This document shows positions 1 through 12,699 of a DNA stretch of 64,000 nucleotides, piece after piece. The notes below the pieces were generated by a model, which worked only from the letters and a program-made list of their open reading frames with translations, had not been told where the DNA came from and did not search any database. The translations under genes were made by a program, and so were the position numbers. The DNA lies in NCBI RefSeq assembly GCF_004193775.1, contig NC_041004.1, forward strand, positions 38,774,411 to 38,838,410, in the 5' to 3' direction. The stretch comes from Glycine soja. Taxonomy: Eukaryota; Streptophyta; Magnoliopsida; Fabales; Fabaceae. The number at the start of each line of letters is the position of its first letter. Position 1 is the stretch's first letter.

Positions 1-919
1 GCACGTTGATCTTACAAAGTTCATTCATTGCATTCATCTAACTCCTTCCGTCCTTCTCCTTTCCCACTCATACCATGCTCGACCCAATTAATTGCAAAGA
101 AGGAAAGTGTCAGAAAGGAAGGTAGTAATTTAGATGATTCGTGTTGAGTAAAGCTGTGTTCTTGGCCTTTTTCAATAATGGCTCGGCCTAAGGGTTTAGG
201 AACAACAAGATATTCAGAAGATGGCATATGTGTATAGATAGGTCTTTTAATGGAATTACCAACTCAGAATTCAGAAGATTCAATATTGGGGACATATTAA
301 CATGAGACTAGTATCCAGACATATAGTAGTTGTTAGTACAGTACCTTGTAGTACTATATGGTATGCTAGTCTCTCTTCAATCAAGAATATCGATCAATGC
401 CCTCAGCCACTAACATTCTTAGAATAATGAGCATCCATTTTCTTATTTTTATTTCTTAACAATTTTTTTTTCTTGTCTCTCTTTAATGGTTCCTGATTAA
501 TCACAGAGCATAGGCCAACAAAATAAAACTGCTCATCTTATTTCCGTATGACAAAACAAAACCTTGCCCTTTGTTCGATGGAAGAAATTAACTTCTTAAA
601 TGAATCTTAATACTTCAAGAGATTAGTCATTAGTTTTCCATAGAGGAATATCTTGATTCACACACCAAAAAAACCTTACCTTTTAATTAGGCAGTGAAGT
701 TTTACGGCATTTGAGTAATTAACTCTAAAAAATCATATTAATGATTATTATATAAAAGAATTCATGTTTGAATATGTTAAGTAAAAAGTAATTTGAAAAT
801 GGTTTATTCCATTTACAATAAAATTATGAGATTATGAAGTTATTTACAATATTTAATTATTTAAAATAATTAGTTATTAGGAATAAAAAAGAAGAAGGTT
901 CATATAAAAGATATAGAGA

Positions 920-1090
920 AATGTTAAGAACATATTTTTTATCACACTTTTTTAAATATTTTATTTTTTATTAGTTGAAATTTGTTAAAATAATAAAATT
1001 TGATCAATCTCAGATAAAAATAAATTTTAACCAATAAAAAAGTATATTTAAAAAAGTAGGATAAAAAGTGTGTAATGAATTGTTATATAC
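920..1090. repeat. Small fold-back (MITE-like) repeat
   Basis: The left arm at about 937-990 and the reverse complement of the right arm at about 1021-1072 share a common series of blocks (CACACTTTTT, TTAAATAT, TTTTTATT, GGTT/AGTTGAAATTT). This gives an imperfect terminal inverted repeat around a very short centre. I see no clear target duplication, so the family is unassigned. Confidence 0.4.
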
Positions 1091-1780
1091 TATTTTTACC
1101 ATCCTCAAGTAAAAATATATAATACCCCCTGTTACAACAGACCCGTCTTATACTGTCCACAACAAAAAAACTCTATCCACCCCATTTCAAAAGAGTGCCA
1201 AAACCAGCTCTGTTACCATACCAAATATGAAATTAGATATGATCCCCTGTTTTTTTTAAGTTTACATGGAAAATTTGACGAGGATTACAGTGTAAATGTG
1301 TGATTTACTTTTTATTATTTTTTCATTTTAATAATTTTTATCAAACTTATTATTTAAAAAACGTTTTAACATAATAAAAAATATCAGAAAAATAAATTTT
1401 CTAAACATACACTTAAAAGAAACAATGAAAAAGACAAAAGAAACAAACTTTCGAATCAAACCGTTATATTGTTCTACATAAGTGCAAAAATGGCATTCAA
1501 CTTTCTCACCACGTAATTAAATGTCCGGATTTTTTCACTGAGAAAGAAAATGCCCACTTCTTATCTCTTTCTCCCTAAGAAATAGTGTGTGACGCAGTCC
1601 ATAAGATTTTATTCTTTTCGAGCCTAGAAATAGATGCTTTTTTAACCTAAAACGTGGCTATGTAATTTGAAGCTGTTTGCACGCATGTCCAAATCGTTGT
1701 GATTCGGGACTCTGTTGGCATTATGTTGTATCTGCCTATCTGGTTCGCAGTATTCTAGAATTTTCTTATGGTATAGTCAT

Positions 1781-1844
1781 GTTGTGACGAAGGGCATTAT
1801 CAATTTTTATGAGAATTTTTTTTAATAATATCCTTCGTCACAAC
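1781..1844. repeat. Near-perfect 20-bp hairpin
   Basis: Bases 1781-1800 and 1825-1844 are inverted copies with 18 of 20 positions paired, including a perfect 13-bp GTTGTGACGAAGG stem end. They are separated by a 24-base AT-rich loop. It could be the footprint of a tiny MITE or a short RNA hairpin. Nothing nearby decides between these. Confidence 0.6.
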
Positions 1845-4199
1845 TTGGGCATTATTAATCAAACAGTCAAAAAACGTTAATGCTGCTTGGTAAGTAAGTT
1901 TGACTGGAAATGCATGGAGATTAATATATTCCTAAAAAAAGTACAACTTGGGTCTTAATCATAGGCAGATTCTAAGATGTTCATCTACATATTATTCCTT
2001 TCGTTTCATATCATCATAATTTATTGATTATTTATACTATATTTCAAAATTATTTTTTTTTCTTTATCCAGTTATATGTTTCCCATTAATATTTAGAAAA
2101 ATTAATTAATTAAGAGTATAGAAGAAAAAAATAATTAATATATCTAAAAAATTAAAAAATAATAATTTTTTTAAATCTAATAATTAGAGAGGAAAAAAAT
2201 ATCTCTTCACTCTCATGACTCTCTGCCTTTCATTTGGCATTTGGTGTCTTAATTATTTGTTAAAATACAGTTTTCATAAAATTTGTGGTCACAAGATAGC
2301 CCACCAATTACTTGAGCTATAAAGCTAGTAATTAATAAGCTTAATCTTATCCTCACATTGATTCTGAATCTCCTTATTGTAACCTTTTTCAATAATTATT
2401 GGTCCAAACTAAAATAAATAAAGAAACTAACTAATGCAATGGATGGACCAAACCAACCATTATTTAAAGATACACTACCCATTCTGTCGCACTAATTAAA
2501 TTATGGAGCCTCAATGTATTAAATGGTTCATTAATACCCAAACAATGGCTAGTTTTTCATTACAATATTTTAATGTAGTGAAAGACCCTATATTATTCTC
2601 ATCACTCGAGTTTGTCTTTAAAGCATATAGCACGGCTTTGGAATCTGCTTTACCAAAAGAATAAACAGCCCTTAAAATAAACATTGATGAAAAGCGATTA
2701 GGTACCAACTATATGCATTAAAAAAGATGTTGAGTAGCAAAACTTTTTAAGCTTACTCACAAACATTAGTTAAACATTGTCGTAATAAAGATGATACTGT
2801 AATTAACTATATATGGAGGTATTGAACTTGAAGCCTGAGTGTTTGATAGTAATTTAGGGCTTCTACTATGACACCGGCGATTTTTTGTTGTTCTTTTTCC
2901 AACATATTTTCAAAACATTGCACTCTTTTTTTCACTAATTTAATTAGAGAAAATAGTTGTACGTATTGATAATAAATAACAAATGTTATTTGTATATACG
3001 ATTTTTTACTTTAACTTATTATTTGAAAAGGTTAGGGAGCTCGATTTCTAATAAATGACAAATATTTTATTTCAATTCCTTAAATACTTTTGAAACATTA
3101 ATTTAAATGTTATAAAATTTGTCATCAATCTACCTTCTCAATTACGAAATAAGAAGAAGAAAATTGACTCACGTACATAGAATGCAATCAGACAGGAAAG
3201 ATCACCCCAAGATTTGATCCACTTTGCTATTTTGTCTGAGTTTAGCTCTTGTTTGTTTTTGAACACATTTGCCCTACCCCGCAACAACACTAAGCAGCCA
3301 ACTTTAAGCCGTCAAACTATGGGTCTGTTCCAAGTGGAATGATTTGGATTGTCTAGTAATATAATGAATCACCATTTTCAATTTGCGTTGATAAAAGAGT
3401 TTATATACATTTCTCAGTTTATAAATATTTCTCTCGAGGGGGGTTGTTATATTTAATATTTTATTATAATTCGAGTAAATTATATTATTATTACATGTGG
3501 GAAGGATCAAATGATCCTAGCTAATACAATTTACACCAACTATTATACCATTTTCACACAAAAAAATTACACTATTTAATAACTGTTAATTGAATAATTT
3601 TATCCAAAAACTGTTATATTAAAAGTTAATTTGATGTAGATCATATCTACTAAATTTTACATTAATAAAAAATTGTTTAATATATCATTCATAGATCAAA
3701 ATTAATGTTATATATTTTTCAAAACATACTAAAATGTGTATCATTATTTATATAAGGAATAAGTTAATTATTAGGAGTAAGTTTTGATAAAAATATTTCC
3801 TTTTATATTTTTATTTATAAATTTTCTTAATCTAATCATTAAATTAAAATTTTTAATTGAATAAATTAAGTCTATCTTTTTTTATTAAAAAATAATCTAA
3901 AATCATTTGGTATTTTGTTAAATAAATTTAATTTAGCATATAATATTTTTTAAAATATGAGTAAATGTTAATAAGATTACATAACTACAAATGTCCAACT
4001 TATCTAACATTTGGTGTGGATGATTACTGAATTATATTAAAGCATTCAATGATTAAATCAATAAAATTTAATTTATACATAACACTTTTTTTATTTCATA
4101 ATCTATTAAACACTCTTCTGAAAAATGTAATAACAAAAGGTAATTTATAAATCACTTTCAGAAATTTAAATTTAGAAGTGATTTGTTTTGACAATAAGC

Positions 4200-4202
<3 letters not shown>

Positions 4203-4250
<48 letters not shown>
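4203..4250. repeat. (AT)n microsatellite
   Basis: About 24 uninterrupted AT dinucleotides, followed by a short GTATATATAC continuation. Confidence 0.95.
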
Positions 4251-4259
<9 letters not shown>

Positions 4260-4422
4260 CTTCAAAATTAAATTTCTGAAAACGATATAAAAAATTAAGT
4301 TTGTGGGACTAAAAGATCGTGGTGTATAAAGTAATTTTGTGTGCGGAATGGGCAGATTGGCTAAATGATTGAACATTATATGGTTAAAGGTTGTTTAAGT
4401 AGGAGTTAGATCCATATACTAT

Positions 4423-4458
4423 ACGTAATGTTATGGTTGGACTACTATAACATTACGT
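4423..4458. repeat. Perfect 12-bp hairpin
   Basis: ACGTAATGTTAT at 4423-4434 is the exact inverse of 4447-4458, with a 12-base loop. No gene context is visible. Confidence 0.6.
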
Positions 4459-7400
4459 CTTAAAACGCAGTCCAATTGCCATTATTTTATCCAACATAAC
4501 TGTACTTTGTTAAAAGCCATAAGTGGCCTCCCCTACGACTAGGGCAAATCTCACTAAATTTCTCGGCTATGACTAACCAAATCTAGTTATGTCTTGTGCA
4601 CCTGCCTTAAATGCCCAATTCATGATTTTCATAAGCTAAATTCTTATTTTAATTTTGTCACTCTAGTGTCATCTCTGCTTGAAACATTTGCATGTGTTCT
4701 CACGTTTTTTTTTTCAAATATTTTACTAGATTCCACCAAAAAATATATATTTGACTAGAAATCCATTCTTTAAGCTATTGAAAGTAGATATTAGTGGTTA
4801 AATTAATATTGTTTGAGTATTTTTTAGACTTGTAGAAGATTATAATATCAGTCCGTCATGTTACCGCTGGAAATAGAAATCATCAGTTGTTTTCTAAACA
4901 CATATAATAATATCGTAATTGGTTGCTTTATATTTTTAATTTGAATAAATATATATCATTCATGTTATATTTAATCGGTCTTCAATTTATTTTTATATTC
5001 TTAATCCGCAAGAATCGATAAACACAACAAGAGGATGACTAAGAGAAAGCAAAAGGAAAAAAAAGACTTGAAATATGTCAGGAAAACATTTTAAGTTATT
5101 TTCTATTTCCTTTAATTATCTATATAAAAAAAGCTTTTTTGACAATATTGACAACAATTAGTAAATAAGTTTATTTTAATAACTTATATTTGTTTTGTGA
5201 GACATTACCTTGAGTAATGTTTTAATTTCTAACTTTTTGTATTTATTTATCTAGATATTTTTATATTACACGGTTTATTATTTAGATATTTTTATACGAC
5301 AGGGTTTATTAGAGTTTTAAAGTGTAATTCTTTTTACACAGAAAGTACATACAGTTATTAAACTTTATAAATTATATCTCGTCAATTTTAAGATTTGCAT
5401 AAAGGGGTAAGCACCGAAATTTGAACAATTATTCACACTTACATAAATGCGTAAATTCTCGTCATCAAAAGAGAGCATCCAATTGGGTAATCAATTAATT
5501 AAAAGATCTAAAGAATAAACTCTGTAATCCCTTTCAGTTTGGACTAAAACCGAAAAACACGAGCTGGAAATGGTTGTGGTCACCCCCTAAGGGCCCCTCC
5601 CTCCACAACCAATGAAACCCAAACTTTAATATCCTTCATTTAATCATTTTATTATTCAGATTATAAAGTCATAACGTGTGAAATGTGAAGATATTCTTGA
5701 GTGCACTCAAATGTAAGGTCATTCTATAACTTTTTTATTTTTTAATGAATATAATTAAATATGATTGTAGTCTTGTATTTATTTTGTATATATGATTGTC
5801 GTACGTTCTCATATAAAATGATAAAAACTGTTTTAAAATTTATTGTAACTCTAACTAATAAATTTGTAAATGTTCGCACCTTCTATAATATTCTTTTCCT
5901 AATATATGATTATACTATATTACTCTTCCAACCGAGCATATAAATAAGTCAACATATAATTGTTTCAGTTTAATCAATAATTTTAAACTTAAGTCATACA
6001 TATACAATTTCATCAAAACTCTCGAAAAAAATAATTTATTATTTGTAATAATTCTAAAAGATAAAAAAATACATGCGATCTAAGAGAGAAAAAAAAATAT
6101 TACACTTCTCTTAACTAATAAATTTAAGATTATTAAAAAAAAAACATGTATACTTTTGAGATCTCCATCAGATAGTTTCGTGAAGAGACGCTTTAGAAAC
6201 TAAAAAGGAAGAAAAAAGGACCTAAATCAAATCAAATAGGTTGACTAAATCATGCAGGGCTAGAACCCAATTAGTGTTAACAAAGCCGTGAATGTGTTTT
6301 GATTACCGGATGTAATCAAAGTAATGCTAATTTTACAGAATATTCTTTCAACACATTCTTTGTATATTATTACATGACTTCTCTTATTTTATATTTTGTT
6401 CTCCTCTTCTTTTTATATATTTCTCTCTTAAGTTTCAATTGTATATATTTTCATAAAAAAAAAATGTTGTGAGCCGTCACTTTGGGCCGAATAATTCATT
6501 CATGAAATACAAGGAGCAGAGCAGAGCATATATCATATGTGCTCTGCCACACAATGTTATAACATTTGTTGTAAAGTAACCTGCACTTAGAAAAAGGCAA
6601 TGAAAATAGAACACAAGGGAAAAAACGAAAAACCAACAAAGAAAGTGACATAAAGCAGCTGAAATTACAGGCTATTTAATGCCGTGGCATAAGAAACCGG
6701 TGGGTGATGCCAGCAATGAGAGCAGTGGGGAAGAAGTAGTACTACACTGCAATCACTAAACTCACCTACCAAAAGAAGGACCAAGATAATTCAGAGGAGC
6801 ATGCTATAAATGAAAGGCTGAAAAAGTTAAAATTAATGAAAGGAAAAGGTAATTTGCGTCATGTAAGCTTTTAATTTGTAAGAGAGCAATCAAATCACGG
6901 AGAAAAAAGACCCTTGTCTCTTATGATGAATTCATGATATCAGTTTGATGCAAATATGAGATTGCCCTCCATGACTACTCTCGTTGCTGCATTAAATTAT
7001 TGATATATTCTCCAAAGGTGTCTTTTTGAGGTGTGTCATAAATAACTTTTGTAAATTGTAATTTGTAAATGTTACTATACGCTACTACTTGTGATCAAAA
7101 TAGTTAATGAGTTAGATGTGTATTTTCTGATGTTATTTTAAAATTTAAATATAAATGAATATACTAGTTAAGGAGCTAGAGATGTTGTATTGTTGTCCCT
7201 TAGAACCATCAAAGTTTTTCACTTGTATCACCTTAACTATTTCTGGTGTCATATATTTATAATTAATTAGCATTTCGTTTCATTTACTATAATTTGATTT
7301 CATTTTTTTAAGAGCAAAAACAAATTCATTAAAAGCAATCAAAACTGTCACATAAGACATGCCCCAGAGATGACGAAACAAAATACAAACATTGCAAGAG

Positions 7401-8884
7401 CCAAAAAGTTTAGCTTGGATTTCATTTATCACTATCATTTCATTTCACTCCAATTTAGGTTTCCTTTCCTTATTCGTCCAATTCATTTCCACCATAAAAT
7501 TAACTAAAATGTTAGTAGAAATTTTTAAGTTAGTTTATTAAATTATAAATATTTGATAAAATTAATTAAAAATATAAAATGATAATAAAAAAATTAAATA
7601 AATATTTTAAGAATAAAAATTAAAAATTAACATTTTAAAAAATATTACTTTAAATAACATTTAAAAAAATATATTTAAAACTACTAAAAAATAAAAATAA
7701 AATAAAAATTTATTTATTGAACAATCAAATAAATCTTTCAACTAATTAAAATAGTTTATCAAACATAACCTTCATTTTATTCGAGTGTTCCTCTTTTTTT
7801 TTTCCTCCACCCTCTCACATAAGAATTCTTATTCTCATTTTTCTTTCTCAAAGTGTATGATTAGTAACGATGTTGTCATGCTTAATGCGCAGCAATGGTC
7901 GTGGTTGTTGCACGATAATCATGATTGTGCTATGAGAGGAGGCAAAGATCCCTGATGGTGATGCACTCTTTGCTCCTTCCCTTGGTTCTATTCCCTGACA
8001 CCATCTTCGGTTGGTTTAGGAGTCAGTGATTAGATTAGAGTTGTGTTCATCAAGAGAAGTTTCGATAAAAGGTCTTCATTGATTGTTGCTAGTTTTGATG
8101 ATCAAATTCTAGACTTGATTGTATCCATTGATTATTCATTCCTTTGTTATTAGGTTTGATTTTCTATTTATGAATTTGTTTCTCGTTGAACTGTTTTTGC
8201 TTGTTGATTTCATTCGGTTATTTCCCCTCTTTTCTATTATTATGAAAAACGTATTGTTTTAATGGTAAAAATCCTTTAAAAACCTTTCTTACACGTGGAT
8301 GGCAACTCAAAGCACTCCGATGATAGAACTTTACACGCACAGGTTCTTAAATTTTACAACTCTCGTAAAACCTCATTAGATACTCTAATGTATTGGAGTT
8401 AAGTGTGAAATAAAATTTTCACGTTAGATAACATATAAGTGAGAATTTCTTTCGGAAAAAAAAGTGAGAAAGATACACTTGTGTGATTTGGTAGTTGCAT
8501 TGGTGAGGATCTCATGTGTTTCATTTGATCCCCTCCTATTTTTTCACAAGGATAATTGTCTATGTAAGATGGTAATTGCCATCATATATTAATTAACAAC
8601 TCTACCTATAAATATCATATTTTTTACTTGATGATGTCAAATATCTTCGTGTTGTTTTCACTTACTTTAGTTCTATGAATTAAATTACTTAGTTAGAGGT
8701 GTGAGACCTACACTAAAATATAGATCGAAATTTAATTTATTTTTCCCAAAAAAAAATTATTTGAAATACTTTTTTAACAATTGGTTAGTGTCTAATTTTC
8801 CTATTATTTCTTATAAAACTAAAATTAGCAATAAATATTTATACATGTATATGTTGTTAGAATAATTTATGACAAATCAAAAAA

Positions 8885-9935
8885 ATTACTGGTTGAGTCA
8901 CGGACAATGTCATTTTTTTAAGACGTTTCGTGACATTGTCAAAAATTGTGCAAGCAGACTATCAGCCACAAAATCTCTAGGATAAAACAGCTCAAATCAT
9001 TGTATAAGATTTCCACTGCACTGAGAGAACCTTTCTAGAATTACACACTCTTGTATGAAGTCACTCTAAAGCCACCTGAAAATATAACTTGAAAAGTCAC
9101 TCTAATAGCCAACCGAAAATATGACTTGAAAAATCACTCTAATAACTAACCGAAAATTTAGTGCGACAGAAAGAAAGAGAAAGAAGTTTGCCGAAAATAC
9201 ATCGGTTGAGATTTGGGAGGGAGAAAGAAAAGTTGAGGAAATGTTTCTCAACTGGGACAAGAAAAAATGAAGAAAGGGGTTATCTATATATGGGGAGTAA
9301 AACACTATTCAAGTGTTTACTCTGAGCGATGTTGGACTTGAAGCTTTTTTTTTCTTTTTTTTTTCAAACTTTCACTCATTGTCTCATTTGTTCTAACAAT
9401 CCCCCACTTGAAATTTGAAAAAAAAAATTCGAGGATTTCATAAAATTAGAGTCAAGCCAAATCTTTTTTCGGTTTACCATAAATTAATGGCTGAGTCGCA
9501 GACAATGTTGTGCAAACAAACTATCAACCACGAAATCTCCAAGATAAAACAGCCTAAATCACTGTATAAGATTTTCAGTGCATTGAGGGAACCTTCTTAG
9601 GATTACACGTTTGACTTGAAAAGTCACTTTAAAGCCACCTGAAAATATGACTTGAAAAGTCACTCTAATAGTCAACCGAAAATTTAGTGCGACAGAAAGA
9701 GGAAAAAGTTTGCCGGAAATGCATCGGCTGAGATTTGGAAGGGAGAAAGAAAAGTTGAAGAAATACTTCTCAACTGGGACAAAAAAAAATGAAGAAAGTG
9801 ACTCTCTATATATAGAGAGTGAAATACTATTCAAGTGTTTACCCTGAGTGATGTGGGATTTGAAGTTTTTTTTTATTTTTTTTTTAACATTCACCCATTG
9901 TCTCCTTTGTTGTAACAGTATATGAATTGATACTT
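8885..9935. repeat. Two diverged tandem copies of a ~0.5-0.6 kb repeat
   Basis: The block starting near 8885 (GGTTGAGTCACGGACAATG) recurs near 9485 in diverged form. The shared series then continues in both copies: ATAAAACAGC, TATAAGATTT, a run of GACTTGAAAAGTCACT units, AAAATTTAGTGCGACAGAAAG, GAGATTTGG, TCAACTGGGACAA and a CTATATATA tract. The copies differ by indels. No protein domain is visible. The structure could be two LTR-like or intergenic repeat units arranged head to tail. Confidence 0.6.
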
Positions 9936-9942
9936 CATGCAA

Positions 9943-10502
9943 CAGTTAAGAACCATTTATGGCAATTTGGAGGTCTTGTACATGGAAGGGAAGCAAAGCT
10001 CATGTGGAGAAATAATGTGTGGTAGTTGTGATTTGGTATATATGGCTAGCCCGTATACGTAATGACATGACATTCAATGAAGCGAGATGCAAAATAGAAA
10101 ATATATGTGATATAGCTATGATTCGAGCATGGCAGTGGAACAAGGCCAAGATGAAATGTGCAGCAGGGTCCCTCTATGAGTGGACTAAACATATTAGGGT
10201 GATATTAAAACAATAATTAGCTTAATCCTCAAACTGTGGTAACGTGGCTTGATCTGCAGATTGAAGGGGGTTATACTGATAAAAGTAGGGAAGTATAGTA
10301 TGGTATCATGCTATTATGTTGGGTTGGTCTAGTCTGGTTGCTTTGGTTATTTCATATTTGTTCCTATGGTGATATAAATAAGGACCAACCATTGCAATAT
10401 GGGACTTGTATGTTTATTATATTGTTTTTTTTATTATTATATCAGTACTTGTACCGCTGCTAGTGCTGCTATTAATAATATTTATTTGGCCGATAAAAAA
10501 AA
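9943..10502 (+). mobile_element. 5'-truncated LINE (3' end of ORF2, 3' UTR and poly-A)
   Basis: Translation shows the C-terminal tail typical of plant LINE reverse-transcriptase polyproteins: a QFGGLVHGREAK segment, then after a one-base frameshift near 10019 the IWYIWLARIRNDMTFNEAR and RAWQWNKAK segments. The latter ends with a stop at 10214-10216. About 280 bases of untranslated sequence follow, ending in a run of A at about 10494-10502. The upstream reverse-transcriptase core is absent, as expected for a 5'-truncated insertion. The frameshift makes it non-functional. No target-site duplication was found. Confidence 0.65.
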
Positions 10503-11091
10503 ACTCTACAGCTTTTGCTTTTGGTATTCTATACTTCTACGATTAATTAAGTTTGTTTTATTTAATTTGGATAATTGCTTTTTAGAAAACTTTAAAAAGT
10601 GATAATAAAACCAAAAACATTATTTTTTAAAAATTTCAAACCTTTTAGCCTGGATTGCGTCGTAGTACTTTTAAATTTTTGTTCTTTAATAAGAGATTGA
10701 TCACGAGCCTAGTACTAGTGGAGGTTCCCCCAACCCCGCGAATCACGCAGCCATTTTAGGGACTTAACATTCACATGCAACCGTAATCACCATTTAGCTA
10801 AGCATGTCTCAGAAAAGAAACGGTAATTATCAAAGTCTAATCGTCGTGTCCCCATTTGGAAAAAATGTCTTAAGAAGTCAAAATCAGAGTCAAGGGAGCA
10901 AATCAAGAATCACGAGAAACTCTACCATGTGAGTTTTATTAACAGCTATTCACTCCGACAACAGATAAAATAAAAACTTGAGCACCTTTTTTCTTCTTTA
11001 ATTAATCACGGCCTAATCTAATCTAACCTTGGATACAAGTCACTACTGCGTCAAAAATATTAAAAATAAAGAAACGCCGTTAGCCAGAGGC
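10503..11091. other. Intergenic DNA downstream of the patatin-like gene
   Basis: There is no gene here. The right part is the 3' flank of the minus-strand patatin-like gene ending at 11092. Confidence 0.6.
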
Positions 11092-12407
11092 TTACGGCGG
11101 AAGCTTGCACGGACTAGGTGGAAGACTTGTCTTCCCAGTAGCAACAAGACGTTGCACGAAGCTCTCAATTCTGTTACCGTTTGTCTCCTGCAGTAACCGT
11201 TTTCCCCCAAACGGTAACGATTCAAGGACTCTCTCGTTCAGTACCTTCTCATCATCTTTTCCTTGATCTCCTAATCCGATAGCCTGCACAATCACACACA
11301 CCGTCAATTAACTCCGTCAAACACAAAACTAATAATTTTGTTACAATAGTGACTAGTGAGCAAGAAACGGAGTTCAATTTACTGAATCTAATTTCTTTTT
11401 TTTTTCGCATTTCTATTTTTTCTCCTCATTTCCTTGGGAACCAAACAGTTAGATTAATGACAGTTAGATTGATGAGGTACCTGAATCCTGACATAGTCGG
11501 TACGATTCCAACAGAAGGCGTTCCCTAGCATCTGGTCAACGGTCTCTGAAACACCGTCGAGCGCAATGTCAATCAGCATTGACGTAGAGCACTCGCCGGC
11601 ATTGTTCATTCTCTTCGCCGGAGCTCCGTTTCCGATGGAGAGAACAAGGAGATCCTCCACGCCGTTCACCGACGGGAAGTCGCGCTTGTTGTGGAGGACG
11701 TGCGTGACCGCCGCCGCGGCCGGATTGTTCATCACTAAGCCGCCGTCGACGGCGGCGCACGAGGTTTTTCCGTCGACGGAGGAGAAGTGAAAGGGCGCGA
11801 AAACGCCAGGAGTCGCTGACGTGGCGCGGCACGCCTTCCAAAGCTCGAAGTTGAAACTCGGTGACTCGGACGCGTCGGCTCGGGAGAACACGAACGGCGC
11901 AGAGCTCTTGAGGTCAAAGCAAGGGACAAGTAGCGGCTTACACGTGTCCTTCAGAGTCAACAACCGTTCTTCTCCCTCTTTTCTCTTGAAAACGCGCTTT
12001 AGCGTGTTTTCCATGCTCCTCGCGGAGAATCTACGGCGTCGGCGGAACACGCCGGCGCGTTTCGGCTTGTAGAGTTCGCGGTTGTTTTCGGCGAGGAAGT
12101 TGACGGCGTCTCTGACGGTGTACAGAGGCCGGCCGAAGCCGTCGTCGGCGGTGATCATGACGGCGAGGATGGCGCCAATGCCGGTGCCGGCGATGATGTC
12201 AAAGTAATCAGTGATTTGCGCGTGAGGATCGGAGGTTTGGGCGCGGATCTGGTCCTCGAGGTGGACGAGGGAAGCGCCGGCGACAATGGCGGTGGTTCCT
12301 CCGCCGTCAATGCTGAGAATGCGCGTTTTGGTTGATGCTTCGTAGTGCGAGAGCCATTGCTGCTCCAATTTTGAGAAGATCTCTAACGTCAATTTGCTAA
12401 GCTCCAT
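11092..12407 (-). CDS. Patatin-like phospholipase, pPLAIII type (2 exons)
   Basis: This predicted lipid acyl hydrolase has 372 residues. Exon 1 is 12407-11481 and exon 2 is 11283-11092. The donor CAG|GTACCT and acceptor TGTGCAG|GC join in phase 0. I chose the ATG at 12407 (MELSKL) over an upstream in-frame ATG at 12491 because the family starts there; the upstream 28 residues look like leader. Visible motifs are the oxyanion loop DGGG at residues 34-37, GTGIG at 74-78 where canonical patatins have GxSxG, and the catalytic-Asp box DGG at 221-223. A Gly in place of the nucleophilic Ser is the hallmark of plant group III patatin-related phospholipases, which act on phospho- and galactolipids and affect cell elongation. 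A basic RRRRR stretch lies at 122-126. The gene is much more GC-rich than its surroundings, and antisense open frames inside it are shadows. No truncation is seen. Confidence 0.93.
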
Positions 12408-12664
12408 TGTGTTAAGTTTAGAAGAGTGCGTTAGAAGCAGAGAAAGGAAGTGAAAGGTGTGTTTGGGAATGGGGTAGTTATAATGCTGCATACACGGTTC
12501 TTCTTAGTCCTTGTCGTTGATGTTTTTTTTTTTCCTTTTTTTATTAGTGCGTTTCATGGCTTTTGTTTTATTTAATTGATAGATTAATCCACTAACTACT
12601 GTGCCCCTGTTGCCACTTACATCAGAGCGTGGTTAGAGAGTGTTACGTGTTAGACGAGTGTTTG

Positions 12665-12676
12665 CACGTGCACGTG
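12665..12676. promoter_or_regulatory. Two abutting G-boxes upstream of the patatin-like gene
   Basis: CACGTG occurs twice back to back (12665-12670 and 12671-12676), about 260 bases upstream of the minus-strand start codon. A further ACGT core lies near 12644. G-boxes are bound by bZIP and bHLH factors in ABA and light responses. The sites are exact; that they regulate this gene is inferred from position. Confidence 0.6.
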
Positions 12677-12699
12677 TTGTTTTGCGGGAAAACACTAAA

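Larger units (their letters stand above)
1..8880. other. AT-rich intergenic DNA, no gene recognised
   Basis: I see no convincing gene here. Short open frames are present (for example near 21-227 and 2511-2708), but none shows a recognisable domain, splice structure or codon bias. The stretch holds poly(A/T) runs, an imperfect fold-back repeat, two short hairpins and a TA microsatellite, listed separately. A patch at about 7870-8060 is less AT-rich and may be a decayed coding fragment, but I cannot name it. Confidence 0.6.

Noticed and set aside
11566..12072. Several long open frames on both strands inside the patatin-like gene
   Set aside because: They are shadows caused by the high GC content of exon 1; the spliced 372-residue patatin-like protein explains the region.
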